Source: Rhizosphaericola mali
GTDB taxonomy: Bacteria; Bacteroidota; Bacteroidia; Chitinophagales; Chitinophagaceae
Direction: 5' to 3'
Length of the DNA: 64,000 bases
NCBI RefSeq assembly: GCF_004337365.2
Contig: NZ_CP044016.1
Span: 3,286,001 to 3,350,000, forward strand
Shown: positions 8,730 through 18,204 of the stretch, in pieces
Position numbering within the stretch: position 1 is the first letter of the stretch
How the letters are laid out: the number at the start of each line of letters is the position of its first letter
The notes under the pieces: generated by a model
What the model was told of the DNA's origin: nothing
The model's input: only the letters and a program-made list of their open reading frames with translations
The model's database searches: none
Position numbers and translations under genes: made by a program

Positions 8730-11700
8730 CTAGAAATTCAAATTGATATTAATACCATATCTTCTTGCGGTAGGACTTTGCAAACCTGTAGATTCAGTTC
8801 CAGATAAGGAATTGTCACTAAAATTATAACCGCTTGCATATTGGTCAATATCAAAATCTTTACGTGCAGCGAAGTATAAAAGATTTCTTCCAATCACAGA
8901 TACTGTTGCACCTTTAATAAATCCATTTTTCAACAAGGAGTTAGGCAATGTGTAAGTAAAAATAACTTGTCTTAGTTTAGCATAAGAGCGACTAATCATA
9001 AAGTACTCATCAATGATGTTACCACCAGAGACTCCATTAGATAAGAAACTTTGTACACTTACAGCAGTCGTATTTGGGGAGAATGTTAATTGATCAGAAT
9101 TAGTAATTACACCCTTACTATAGATAGGCGTACCTGAAGTTATAACCACTCCATCGCCAACATATGCAGGCGTCGGAGCTAAAGTACCGCCATTAGTTGA
9201 TTGCCATTCTTTCAATCTTGCAGTACCTAATGTTCCAGTCACAGACTCTTGGGACGTACCACCATTTGTCATTTGATCATACACTCTATCAAATATTTTC
9301 CCACCTATACGTCCATCAAATTGAAATGAGAAGGAGAAACTTTTATAACTAAATGTGTTGTTAATTCCAAAACTAAAACTAGGATTCATAAAGCCCAAGA
9401 ATTTTTTATCCTCTAAAGAACTACTAGGATTTTGCATAGGTAAACCGGAACTATAAATAATCTGGCCCGCTTGATTTCTCACAAATCCAGTACCATAATA
9501 TGCGTCCATACGCTCTCCTACACGATACGTATGACCATTCAGCGTTAATCCCGTCTCATCTCCGTATATATCTTTTAGTTTTTCCTTGTAAGTACTCCAG
9601 TTAATAGCTACATCCCAAGTTAGTCCATTTGGATTCTTAATTGGAGTACCATCCAACATTAATTCCCAACCTTTTTTTCTAGTGGTAATGCCATTTACAT
9701 TACGTCCAGCATAGCCAGTAGAAGGAGCTACTGCCAATGAATAAATCTGAGGACCCGCATCACTAATAAAATAAGTACCACTAAAGTTTAATCTATTGTG
9801 GAACAAGTGGATATCTGCACCACCTTCATAAGATGTATTACTAGCCGGCTTCAAACTTGAATTAGATATTATAGTAGAATAACTAGGAGAAACAGTATTA
9901 TTATAATAAGTTGTAGTTGCATATCCCATCTGATTAGAATAGGATGGACCATTATAAGAAGAATAAAGTTCATCTCCATAACCGAGTAATCCAGCATTCG
10001 TCGTTTTACCTGTTGCCATATAATAAGCACTAGGAACAGTTGCTTGGGTCAAGCCACTTTTTACATTGGCATAAGATGCTCTTAATTTTAGATATGATAT
10101 AAAATCAGGTAATTTTAAATAATCTGTAATTACAGAACTTAAAGATACAGATGGATAAAAGAAAGTTCTATTTCCTTTGGCAAATGTTGATAAATTATCT
10201 ACGCGTCCAGTTGTAGTTAAGGAAAAATACTTTTTGTAAACGGCGTCAAATGAATAATATCCACTCCAAACCATCATATTAGAATTGAAGGAATAATTAT
10301 AACCCGCACCTTTAGAATTTTGCAAAGTATATACCCAAGGAATAGATAAATCTCTAGTTGTTGCCCAAGTAGAATTATATTTGAATGAACGCATACTTGC
10401 ACCTGCTAAAGCATTCAAATGCCAATCAGAACTAATTTGCTTATTATAGTTCAATAATAAATCGGTATTATTTTCCAAAGAAGTTCTTTTATCTTCTCTG
10501 AAATCTCCATTATATTGTCCAAAGGTGTACCACCCTTTTGGTAGATAATCATTAAGTACGGCAGATATGGGAACTTTTTCATCTCTAGTTTGGTTCCAAG
10601 TCGAGACTTGACTACGAATAGAGACATCTAAATCGTCGTTAACTCTATACTTTAATCTCAAATATCCATAAATATCCGTTTTGTAGTGACTTCTCAACCA
10701 ATATTGGGACTGAAAATACGGGTTATTGGATCGACCATAGTTTTCACTATATTGCATAACGTCTTTAGCCCCTTGCGCACCACCCCAAACATTTTTTAAA
10801 TCCCTAACATCATAGTCTGCAGGACCATATACAGCCAATTCGTATACGAAACTATTGGGACCATAAGATACGTCTGGGATATTTGGAGAATATTGAATGT
10901 TCAAATTCAAACTAGCATCCATACTCCAATGATCGTCAAAGCGATAGTCACCAGCAATCATTAAATTATCAATATTTAATTTCGTATTTGGAGCCATCCC
11001 CTTTTGATATGTATGACTATACGACATTCGCATATCATAGTTATCTCCACTTGTAGAAGCCGCTACGTTATTCGTAGAAAGAAATCCATTCTCCATGAAA
11101 TTTTTGAAATTATCTTTCCCTCTAGACACATAGGCAGTAGGCGTGCGCACTCCCGTCGTAGGATCGTATGGACTATCATATTGTTTCACCATTTGCCCAT
11201 CAAATCTTGGTCCCCAAATAGCCAATCTTTGCGTATTATCATAGAGCGCATCAGTACCAGAGTTTCCATAGGTATAGGATCCTCCCACCGCATATTGATA
11301 TAAATAGTTAGAACCTCTACCATACTCTGTTTGAGGTTTGGGTAAAGCTAGGAAACCTGTTTCCAAAACATTACTACTATTTAAAGAAACTTTCCAACCA
11401 CGAGGATCTCTAGTTCCTTTTTTTGTAGTGATAACAATGGCACCATTTTGTCCTCTAAAACCATATAAAGCAGCAGCGTTAGGCCCTTTCAATACTGTGT
11501 AAGATTCAATATCATCTGGACTTAAATTCCAGCCATCTGAGTTCACAGGAATTCCATCTACGACGTACATAATATCTTTGTTACCACGTAATACTACCTG
11601 TGGAGAACCCAACATTTCAGCAGAAGTTCCGATACTTAAACCAGCGACTTTACCAGTCAAACCAGAAATCGCATCCGCGTCTCTTGCTTTCACCAGATCT

Positions 11701-11918
11701 GCACCTCTTACTGATTGGACAGAGTAACCAATATTCCTATCTAATCTTTTGATCCCCATCGCAGTAACAACCACCTCTTGTAGATTTTTTGAGGTATCTG
11801 TTTTTGAATCTTTAGTGGAATCAATTACGTTTTGAGCGTCTGCCATTGCAAAAAGCCCAGATAGTACCATAAGGACTTTAGCAACATCTTTGGTTCGCTT
11901 CTTTTTCTTTAATTTCAT
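8730..11918 (-). CDS. SusC/RagA-family TonB-linked outer-membrane transporter
   Basis: TonB-dependent barrel that imports a large nutrient with its SusD partner. The 1062-residue protein has a basic start and hydrophobic signal sequence (VLMVLSGLFAMADAQ). The SusC hallmark LQEVVVTAMGIKR follows at about residue 46, then the plug (GLTGKVAGLSIG, VDGIPVN, LKGPNAAALYGFRGQNGAI), a long barrel rich in aromatic residues, and a terminal GININLNF. The usual N-terminal carboxypeptidase-D-like domain before the EVVVTA box is missing. No sigma/anti-sigma gene pair is adjacent. It precedes the SusD gene by 22 bases and diverges from the cytolysin-fold lipoprotein. Confidence 0.95.
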   Translation of the reverse strand: MKLKKKKRTKDVAKVLMVLSGLFAMADAQNVIDSTKDSKTDTSKNLQEVVVTAMGIKRLDRNIGYSVQSVRGADLVKARDADAISGLTGKVAGLSIGTSAEMLGSPQVVLRGNKDIMYVVDGIPVNSDGWNLSPDDIESYTVLKGPNAAALYGFRGQNGAIVITTKKGTRDPRGWKVSLNSSNVLETGFLALPKPQTEYGRGSNYLYQYAVGGSYTYGNSGTDALYDNTQRLAIWGPRFDGQMVKQYDSPYDPTTGVRTPTAYVSRGKDNFKNFMENGFLSTNNVAASTSGDNYDMRMSYSHTYQKGMAPNTKLNIDNLMIAGDYRFDDHWSMDASLNLNIQYSPNIPDVSYGPNSFVYELAVYGPADYDVRDLKNVWGGAQGAKDVMQYSENYGRSNNPYFQSQYWLRSHYKTDIYGYLRLKYRVNDDLDVSIRSQVSTWNQTRDEKVPISAVLNDYLPKGWYTFGQYNGDFREDKRTSLENNTDLLLNYNKQISSDWHLNALAGASMRSFKYNSTWATTRDLSIPWVYTLQNSKGAGYNYSFNSNMMVWSGYYSFDAVYKKYFSLTTTGRVDNLSTFAKGNRTFFYPSVSLSSVITDYLKLPDFISYLKLRASYANVKSGLTQATVPSAYYMATGKTTNAGLLGYGDELYSSYNGPSYSNQMGYATTTYYNNTVSPSYSTIISNSSLKPASNTSYEGGADIHLFHNRLNFSGTYFISDAGPQIYSLAVAPSTGYAGRNVNGITTRKKGWELMLDGTPIKNPNGLTWDVAINWSTYKEKLKDIYGDETGLTLNGHTYRVGERMDAYYGTGFVRNQAGQIIYSSGLPMQNPSSSLEDKKFLGFMNPSFSFGINNTFSYKSFSFSFQFDGRIGGKIFDRVYDQMTNGGTSQESVTGTLGTARLKEWQSTNGGTLAPTPAYVGDGVVITSGTPIYSKGVITNSDQLTFSPNTTAVSVQSFLSNGVSGGNIIDEYFMISRSYAKLRQVIFTYTLPNSLLKNGFIKGATVSVIGRNLLYFAARKDFDIDQYASGYNFSDNSLSGTESTGLQSPTARRYGININLNF

Positions 11919-12233
11919 CTTATTTGCCGTTGTTTCGATTTATTAGTTTTGAAATCTTGGCAAATTTTTGTAATATTTTTTGGTGTTTAACTATGTAAAT
12001 AGAAAGTTAATACAACTATAATAATTAGTTAATTTTAACATAACATTAGAGGTATAAAAATTCACTAAGGATTACATATCAAAAGATAATATCAAAAGAT
12101 AATATCAAAAAACAATGGATCTTTTATTTATACTATTAAATTAATATGATATTTATTAAATAAGTCACGGAGAATAAGACAAATTAATTTTTTTCTATAT
12201 ATTTGAAGAACTATTTAACCAATTACTATTACC
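11919..12233. promoter_or_regulatory. Divergent control region between susC and the cytolysin-like gene
   Basis: A 315-base, very AT-rich gap between two divergent start codons. I see the tandem 13-base repeat listed separately but no perfect TAnnTTTG element on either strand, so the promoters cannot be placed. Both genes may be controlled from here. Confidence 0.5.
12076..12110. repeat. Tandem 13-base repeat in the divergent control region
   Basis: ATATCAAAAGATA occurs at 12076-12088 and 12089-12101, followed by a partial third copy (ATATCAAAA, 12102-12110). The position suggests a regulator-binding array or slippage-prone spacer; either is inference. Confidence 0.8.
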
Positions 12234-13367
12234 ATGCACCTAATTTCAAGAAAGAAGAATACGATTGCAGCATTCATATTACCTATTATCATAATAGCTG
12301 CTAGTTGTTCTAAATCTAACAATGATGTAACGCCAGAAAAACCAGTAACACCTCCTACAACTTCAACAGATTCCACTAAAAAAGATTCTAACATTGTTAG
12401 CGTTGCGAAAAGAGATACGATCATATATCAAAATGTAGCAGTAGAAGAATTTCCGATACTGAGAAAAAGTTTTGGAGATTCTATCGCTTTAGGGATGTAT
12501 GTTACAAATACCAATTCTCTATTAACACTTTTTCCAAATGTAAAGATTTTGGATAACGCATTTTGGAGTACTGAAACTTACTTTACGGAAGCAATTGGAG
12601 ACAGTTTTTCTTATGACGCAATTCCAAATAAAAAAAATCAGAATGCATTTATACAAAATTTTCTCAAATATGATCATTCGTTTCAGCAATGGGTAGGGAG
12701 CTCCGTTGGAACTAGAGCAGAATTAAATGGGAGATTCAATAATTTAAGAGCTACTCTAGGAACGAAAGATGATGTCAAGGAATTATTCGGATTAGATAAA
12801 AGTGACACTTCCTCATTAGACTCGAATTACACTCGAATGTATTATACTATGGAAGCGACTAAATTTAATGTAACACTAGAAAATAATCCTTATGGTCCAG
12901 ACAATTATTCAAATATAAAAAATGGAAGTTCTGATTGGACTAAATATTTTGGACAAGACAATCCTTATTTTATCAATACTATATCTTATGGATATGGCGT
13001 CACTATGATATTTGAGTCCAAAGATTCTACAAAATTGCAAGCCGCACTATCGCATCTATTTAGTCAATCTTCCGCTTCATTAAAAGCAGGAACTGCTTTA
13101 GCTAGTTTATCTACAGAAGATCAGACAGTGCTCGACGCAACAAAATACTACGGATTTAAATTAGGAATAGGGACTGTAAGTTCGCACAAAGTTTCGGATG
13201 GGATTATGGATGCATATCAATATATCACTGCAGTAACGGATGATGATAGTTTTATAGGATATCCAATAAGATATACATTGAATGGTTATAAAAAATCCGA
13301 TCCAACATTGAAAGTTAATTTTAGTTGGGCTTATTATACTACTTATCAACCGACAGGTTCCAAATAG
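12234..13367 (+). CDS. Lipoprotein of the thiol-activated cytolysin (CDC-like) fold
   Basis: A 377-residue predicted lipoprotein (IIAASC, Cys25) with a Thr/Pro/Ser linker to about residue 55. From about residue 160 it follows the pore-forming core of cholesterol-dependent cytolysins in order. RAELNGRFNNLRATLGT and VKELFG match the RMQYE...VKFG region; RMYYTMEA matches the KQIYYTVSV strand; PYFINTISYGYGVTMIFES (245-263) matches PLVYISSVAYGRQVYLKLE. FKLGIGTVSSHKVSDG matches the GG hinge strand, and GYPIRYTLNGYKK matches GLPISYTTSFL. It ends where domain 4 would begin, so the undecapeptide and cholesterol-binding loops are missing. CDC-like proteins are known in Bacteroidota. A pore-forming role is inferred; an SusCD-linked surface role is possible. 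Confidence 0.78.
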   Translation: MHLISRKKNTIAAFILPIIIIAASCSKSNNDVTPEKPVTPPTTSTDSTKKDSNIVSVAKRDTIIYQNVAVEEFPILRKSFGDSIALGMYVTNTNSLLTLFPNVKILDNAFWSTETYFTEAIGDSFSYDAIPNKKNQNAFIQNFLKYDHSFQQWVGSSVGTRAELNGRFNNLRATLGTKDDVKELFGLDKSDTSSLDSNYTRMYYTMEATKFNVTLENNPYGPDNYSNIKNGSSDWTKYFGQDNPYFINTISYGYGVTMIFESKDSTKLQAALSHLFSQSSASLKAGTALASLSTEDQTVLDATKYYGFKLGIGTVSSHKVSDGIMDAYQYITAVTDDDSFIGYPIRYTLNGYKKSDPTLKVNFSWAYYTTYQPTGSK

Positions 13368-13824
13368 TAGTAATATCATCGTTAAAAATTATACCCAAAG
13401 AAGGAGATGGCAAGACACGCCAATCGCCTTCTTTTATTTCATCCAATAGTTGTTCTCTATCCCAGCCACAATAGCCGACAAATATTTTCATTTTATAATT
13501 CAAAGCAGGTATTTGATTATTCAAAGCTTTCTTAAAATCACCACTATAATATAGCCCATCCGTTATCTCATCACCACCAATCTCAGGCTGATTATGAATA
13601 AAAAACAAATGCTCATGATCCATTGGGCCACCTTCTAATAAAGGAATTGCTTTTTGGCTAGCGAATTCTTGTAATTAGTTTAAATTTCTTCCAAATGATT
13701 TATTTAGAAAAAATTCAATCACTCCGTCCTTGTTCACTTCTACTAAAAGAATTACGCTTTTCCCAAAATATTCGTCTTGATTAGAAGGCGAACTAACTAT
13801 AATATCTCCTGCCTTTAAATTCAT
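13339..13824 (-). pseudogene. yqgE: YqgE/AlgH-family (UPF0301) gene interrupted by one stop codon
   Basis: A 161-codon frame from the ATG at 13824 encodes a recognisable YqgE protein: MNLKAGDIIVSSP, FGKSVILLVE, LNKSFGRNLN, then TAA at codon 50 (13675-13677), then LQEFASQKAIPLLEGGPMD, IFVGYCGWDREQLLDEIKEG and a normal end. Frame and length are otherwise intact, so a single substitution (for example GAA to TAA) explains it. A shorter protein could start at the ATG at 13623 but would lack a third of the domain. It follows dnaE by 9 bases and its 3' end overlaps the convergent cytolysin-like gene by 29 bases. Recent inactivation or a sequencing error are both possible. Confidence 0.85.
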
Positions 13825-13833
13825 TATTTATAG

Positions 13834-16800
13834 TTAACCATTAATAGCTACATTCAGTTCAATATCTGGTGTATTCATCAAGAAATCACATAGTTCGTCA
13901 TTAATTTCCAATCCATTATTTGCGGATAGTAGATTAATCATTACTTGATCGTCTGGATTAAATATTTTAAATTTCAAAGGAACATTTCCGATATTTTTTT
14001 CCATATTCGTAGAAAGAAAATCTACAAATTCAGGTGTTACATTTTGAGGGCGCATCACTATTTCTAGAGATTTAGCCATAGTTGATCGTGCAGTCTCTAA
14101 CAAGCACAAACTATTTATTTTAAACTCATACACATCACTATTGTAGCGCTGTTTGAAAAATCCATTGATTAGTACAATCAATCCAGCTTCCAAATAATTT
14201 TTAAATTTTACATAGTCGTCACTCCATAGTGCAAAATCTGTTTTACCTGAAAAATCCTCCACATGTAAAATTCCAAAATCACGTCCTGTCTTAGTAATTC
14301 TATGCTGCGCCTCGGTAACTAATCCAGCAACTTTGAAATTTCTTCCAGTTGGCGGCTTTTTCTCTTGACTATCTTTCATCTCTACAAAATCCGCAATAGG
14401 CATGATTCCATAGTGTTGCATTTCAAATTTGAAACGATCTAAAGGATGTCCACTCAAATAGATCCCGGTAACTTCTTTCTCTTTTTCCAATTTCTCAATT
14501 AAACTCCATTCATCACAAGGCAAAATTTTAGGTGTTGGAATTTCAGGCATTCCCATATCACCGAACAAACTCGCCATCATATTTTGTTCTCCAGCCGAAC
14601 AAGCATTTCCAAATTTGATAATACGTTCAATATTATACACTGTTTCTCCTGCTTGTATATTGAAAAATTGCGCTCTACTCATTTCTGGAAAACAGTCAAA
14701 TGCACCAGAATACACCAAACTTTCTATAGATCTTTTATTTACAGTTCTTTGATTTACCCTTTTGATAAAATCAAATACATCTTTATAGTTGCCATTTTTT
14801 GTACGCTCTTCGATTATACTTTCGATCGCAGCCTCTCCCACGCCTTTCAAACCACCCATACCGAAACGGATATGTCCATGATGATTAACCGAAAAACCTT
14901 TGTCACTTTCATTGATATCGCAACCAAGCACCTTAATACCCATTTTTTTACACTCTTCCATGTAAAAAGTGATTTTGCTCAGATCCCCTGCATGATTGAG
15001 GATAGCGGCCATGTATTCACTTGGATAATGTGCTTTTAAATAACCTGTTTGAAAAGCCACATAAGCATAACAAGTAGAGTGAGATTTATTGAAGGCATAT
15101 TGGGCAAATGCTTTCCAGTCTTCCCAGATTTTTTTCAATTTATCCTCAGGATGACCATTTTTCTTGGCACCTTCGACAAATTTTGCCTCCATTTTATTCA
15201 AAACCTCAATTTGCTTTTTACCCATTGCTTTACGCAAGACATCGGCATCGCCTTTACTAAAACCTGCCAATTTTTGGGACAAAAGCATTACCTGTTCTTG
15301 ATAAACGGTAATTCCGTAAGTATCGGACAAATACTCTTCCATCTCTGGCAGATCGTATTCAATCGCTTCGATTCCATGTTTACGTTTGATAAAATCTGGA
15401 ATGTAAGCAATTGGACCCGGGCGATACAAGGCATTCATCGCAATAAGATCGGCAAATTTATCCGGTTTTAATTCGCGTAAATATTTTTGCATACCAGCAC
15501 TTTCAAATTGGAAAGTTGCATTGGTATCACCTCTTTGATAGAGTTGATAGGTAATATCATCATCTAAAGCGACGTCGTTAACAGAAAGCTCAATATCGTA
15601 ATTTTGCTTGATTAATTTGATCGCATCTTTTAAAATGGATAAGTTTTTTAATCCCAAAAAGTCCATCTTAATCACACCCGCACTTTCAATCACACTACTT
15701 TCATACTCCGTAATCAAAAGATCCGAATCTTTAGACATACTTACCGGAACAATTTCAGTTAAATCCTTTGGCGCGATGATGATACCACAGGCATGCATTC
15801 CCGTATTACGAACACAACCTTCCAATCTCTCCGCTTCATGTAAAACCTCCGCACGCAAATCATCTCCAGCGTATATTTCCCTAATTTTCTTAATATTTTC
15901 AATATCCTCTGGACCAAATCCTTCTTTATCTTCTAGCGACTTTTCGCCATTTTTTGCATCTTTAGAAGTAATCGGAGCTTTCAATACACGTTTTAATTTG
16001 GTACCTGGTTTGTCCGGAACCAATTTTGCCAAAGCATTGGAATCCGGTAAAGGCAAATCCAAAGCACGCGCCACGTCTTTGATACTCATTTTTGCAGCCA
16101 TTGTACCATAAGTTACAATCTGAGCGACTTGTTGTTTGGTATATTTTTTTACCACATAGTCTATCACACGTTGGCGTCCTTCATCCTCAAAATCAGTATC
16201 AATATCCGGCATGGACTTACGATCGGGATTCAAGAAACGCTCAAATAGCAAATCATATTTAATCGGATCGATATTGGTAATTTCCAAACAATAGGCAACC
16301 ACACTTCCCGCGGCAGAACCACGACCTGGCCCAATGTAAACGCCCATATCTTTTCCTGCTTTGATAAAGTCCCATACAATTAAGAAATAACCAGCAAATC
16401 CCATTGTACGTACTGTATTCAATTCAAAATCAATACGTTCACGTATTTCTTCCGTAATTTCAGAATAGCGCCTCTTCGCTCCTTCATAAGTCAAAGCATG
16501 TAAATAATTCCACTGGTTAAGCGTATCGTCATTCGTCCTGCTATATTCTGCAGGAATCGGAAAATTGGGCAACATGATATCTTGCATCAATTTCAACGGC
16601 TCAACTTTATCTACAATTTGTTGGGTATTTTCCAATGATTGCGGGATATCCTTGAACAAGGATTCCATTTCCTTAGTTGTTTTGAAATAAAACTGATCGT
16701 TGGGAAATTTGAAACGACGATTTTTCAACAAAGTATCGTCATTTACAAAATCATCGTAACCTGGAGTTGCTTGTTTTTCTCCTGTATTGATACACAATAA

Positions 16801-17511
16801 GATATCATGCGCATTAGCATCTTCTTGATCTGTATAATGGCTATCATTGGTACAGATTACCGGCACATTATATTTCGCCGCATATTCCAATAAGCGTTCA
16901 TTGACGATCTCTTGCTCTTTTAAATTATGACGTTGTAATTCGATATAATAATCTTCTCCGAAAAGATCCAACCACCATTTGAACTCTGCCTCAGCCTCTT
17001 CTGCCGATTTATTCAAAATTGCTTGTGGTACAGATGCTCCAATACAACAAGTCGTAGCAATCAAATCAGAATGATATTCTTCAATTAATTTTTTATCAAC
17101 ACGAGGATATTTACCATACAAACCATCGATAAAACCGAGTGAAGTTAATTTTACCAAATTTTCATAGCCTTTTTTGTTTTTGGCTAAAAGGATTTGATGA
17201 AAACGTTTATCTCTTTTATCTTTTGTAAATGTTTTTTGGAAACGGTCATCCACCACATATAATTCACAGCCAACTATTGGCTTAACCTTCGGCACCACGA
17301 TATCTTTCCCAAAAGCATCTTTTCCGATAATCTTAGTATCCTTCCAAGCTTTGGCCACAAAGTCAAATATCCCATACATATTTCCATGATCTGTAATGGC
17401 CAATCCAGGCATACCTTCTCGAGTAGCTTTTGCGAGCAAACTATCTATAGACGCCTGACCATCCAATAATGAAAACTGCGTATGACTATGTAAATGTGAA
17501 AACTGTGGCAT
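13834..17511 (-). CDS. dnaE: DNA polymerase III alpha subunit
   Basis: Replicative polymerase catalytic subunit, 1225 residues. The N-terminal PHP domain starts HLHSHTQFSLLDG. The polymerase active site holds GPGRGSAAGS (about 394-403) and MPDIDTDFED, whose Asp436 and Asp438 bind the metals. A finger region (ALYRPGPIAYIPDFIKRKHG), a helix-hairpin-helix region (GGLKGVGEAAIESI) and a C-terminal OB domain (VAGLVTEAQHRITKTGRDFG) follow. It is the DnaE1-type form rather than PolC, as no exonuclease is inserted. A yqgE relic follows it closely. A poor match to the Bacteroidota promoter lies upstream. Confidence 0.98.
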   Translation of the reverse strand: MPQFSHLHSHTQFSLLDGQASIDSLLAKATREGMPGLAITDHGNMYGIFDFVAKAWKDTKIIGKDAFGKDIVVPKVKPIVGCELYVVDDRFQKTFTKDKRDKRFHQILLAKNKKGYENLVKLTSLGFIDGLYGKYPRVDKKLIEEYHSDLIATTCCIGASVPQAILNKSAEEAEAEFKWWLDLFGEDYYIELQRHNLKEQEIVNERLLEYAAKYNVPVICTNDSHYTDQEDANAHDILLCINTGEKQATPGYDDFVNDDTLLKNRRFKFPNDQFYFKTTKEMESLFKDIPQSLENTQQIVDKVEPLKLMQDIMLPNFPIPAEYSRTNDDTLNQWNYLHALTYEGAKRRYSEITEEIRERIDFELNTVRTMGFAGYFLIVWDFIKAGKDMGVYIGPGRGSAAGSVVAYCLEITNIDPIKYDLLFERFLNPDRKSMPDIDTDFEDEGRQRVIDYVVKKYTKQQVAQIVTYGTMAAKMSIKDVARALDLPLPDSNALAKLVPDKPGTKLKRVLKAPITSKDAKNGEKSLEDKEGFGPEDIENIKKIREIYAGDDLRAEVLHEAERLEGCVRNTGMHACGIIIAPKDLTEIVPVSMSKDSDLLITEYESSVIESAGVIKMDFLGLKNLSILKDAIKLIKQNYDIELSVNDVALDDDITYQLYQRGDTNATFQFESAGMQKYLRELKPDKFADLIAMNALYRPGPIAYIPDFIKRKHGIEAIEYDLPEMEEYLSDTYGITVYQEQVMLLSQKLAGFSKGDADVLRKAMGKKQIEVLNKMEAKFVEGAKKNGHPEDKLKKIWEDWKAFAQYAFNKSHSTCYAYVAFQTGYLKAHYPSEYMAAILNHAGDLSKITFYMEECKKMGIKVLGCDINESDKGFSVNHHGHIRFGMGGLKGVGEAAIESIIEERTKNGNYKDVFDFIKRVNQRTVNKRSIESLVYSGAFDCFPEMSRAQFFNIQAGETVYNIERIIKFGNACSAGEQNMMASLFGDMGMPEIPTPKILPCDEWSLIEKLEKEKEVTGIYLSGHPLDRFKFEMQHYGIMPIADFVEMKDSQEKKPPTGRNFKVAGLVTEAQHRITKTGRDFGILHVEDFSGKTDFALWSDDYVKFKNYLEAGLIVLINGFFKQRYNSDVYEFKINSLCLLETARSTMAKSLEIVMRPQNVTPEFVDFLSTNMEKNIGNVPLKFKIFNPDDQVMINLLSANNGLEINDELCDFLMNTPDIELNVAING

Positions 17512-17545
17512 ATTAGATTCTACTACTTTTAAATAAACGTATATA

Positions 17546-17576
17546 CAAAGTTCCCAAAAATTTGGGCCAAAAACAA
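17546..17576 (-). promoter_or_regulatory. Candidate dnaE promoter with inverted repeat in the spacer
   Basis: The minus strand reads TTG, 20 bases, GAACTTTG (one mismatch to TAnnTTTG). The spacer contains CCCAAA-AA-TTTGGG (17553-17566), an operator-like inverted repeat. Both are suggestive only. Confidence 0.35.
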
Positions 17577-17686
17577 GGCCAATTGCTTTTAGTTATCCAC
17601 CAGCGACTTTTCTATTTTTAGAAATAAATTGGAAATCATTACAACTTTTTTGTAAAAATCACTTCTTATTAAAAAACATTCTAATT

Positions 17687-18082
17687 ATGAAAATGAATTT
17701 ATTCGTCGCCGCGATTATCGTAACGAATCTTAGTGTAGGCCATGCCCAAACAACCACAACCTCAACATCAACAAGTAGGTCAACTAGCTCTACTGGGAAA
17801 AATTATGCAGAAGCCGAAACCAATAGTTCATTTGCATTCTCCTCTACTTTTCAAAAAAATGTACATGCAAAAATTAATGATCTCATATCAAGCAAGTTTC
17901 CCCAATTTGATGGACATACAAGTGTATACAAAAACAATGGACTAGAGTACAAAATAGAATTAAAAGAAAACGCAGTAAAACTTGAATTCAAATCAGATAA
18001 GAATTCAATGGAGGCAAATTCAATAAAAGCGAAAATAAAATCTTTAGCTACGCAAATAAAGGGGCTTAACTCTTCTAAATAG
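17687..18082 (+). CDS. Small secreted protein of unknown function
   Basis: A 131-residue protein with a clear signal peptide (MKMNLFVAAIIVTNLSVGHA-Q), a Thr/Ser-rich low-complexity stretch (about 21-40) and a charged domain with predicted strands and helices (KINDLISSKFPQFDGH, YKIELKENAVKLEFKSDKN). It ends in a basic helix, IKAKIKSLATQIKGL. I do not recognise the family. It has its own space between dnaE (divergent) and the NlpC/P60 lipoprotein gene (122 bases downstream, same strand), so co-transcription is possible. Confidence 0.7.
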   Translation: MKMNLFVAAIIVTNLSVGHAQTTTTSTSTSRSTSSTGKNYAEAETNSSFAFSSTFQKNVHAKINDLISSKFPQFDGHTSVYKNNGLEYKIELKENAVKLEFKSDKNSMEANSIKAKIKSLATQIKGLNSSK

Positions 18083-18204
18083 CCCAGTTCTCTTTCCTTT
18101 CTTATCTACATAATTTGATATTTATACACATATCAGAACATTTTTAGGATATATTTGTATTTTAAATATCTATTGAACTGATTTTTAGGATTTATCAAAT
18201 AAGC

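Noticed and set aside
11004-11303. Plus-strand open frame of 99 codons
   Set aside because: It lies wholly inside the SusC coding sequence on the other strand and has no recognisable features.
12076-12110. CRISPR-like interpretation of the tandem repeat
   Set aside because: The units are only 13 bases, directly joined and without spacers.
13339-13623. A separate 94-residue short gene
   Set aside because: It is the second part of the yqgE frame; conserved YqgE sequence continues upstream in the same frame beyond the stop codon.
15608-16111. Plus-strand open frame of 167 codons
   Set aside because: Antisense shadow of dnaE, rich in Ser/Ile as expected from the complement of its codons.
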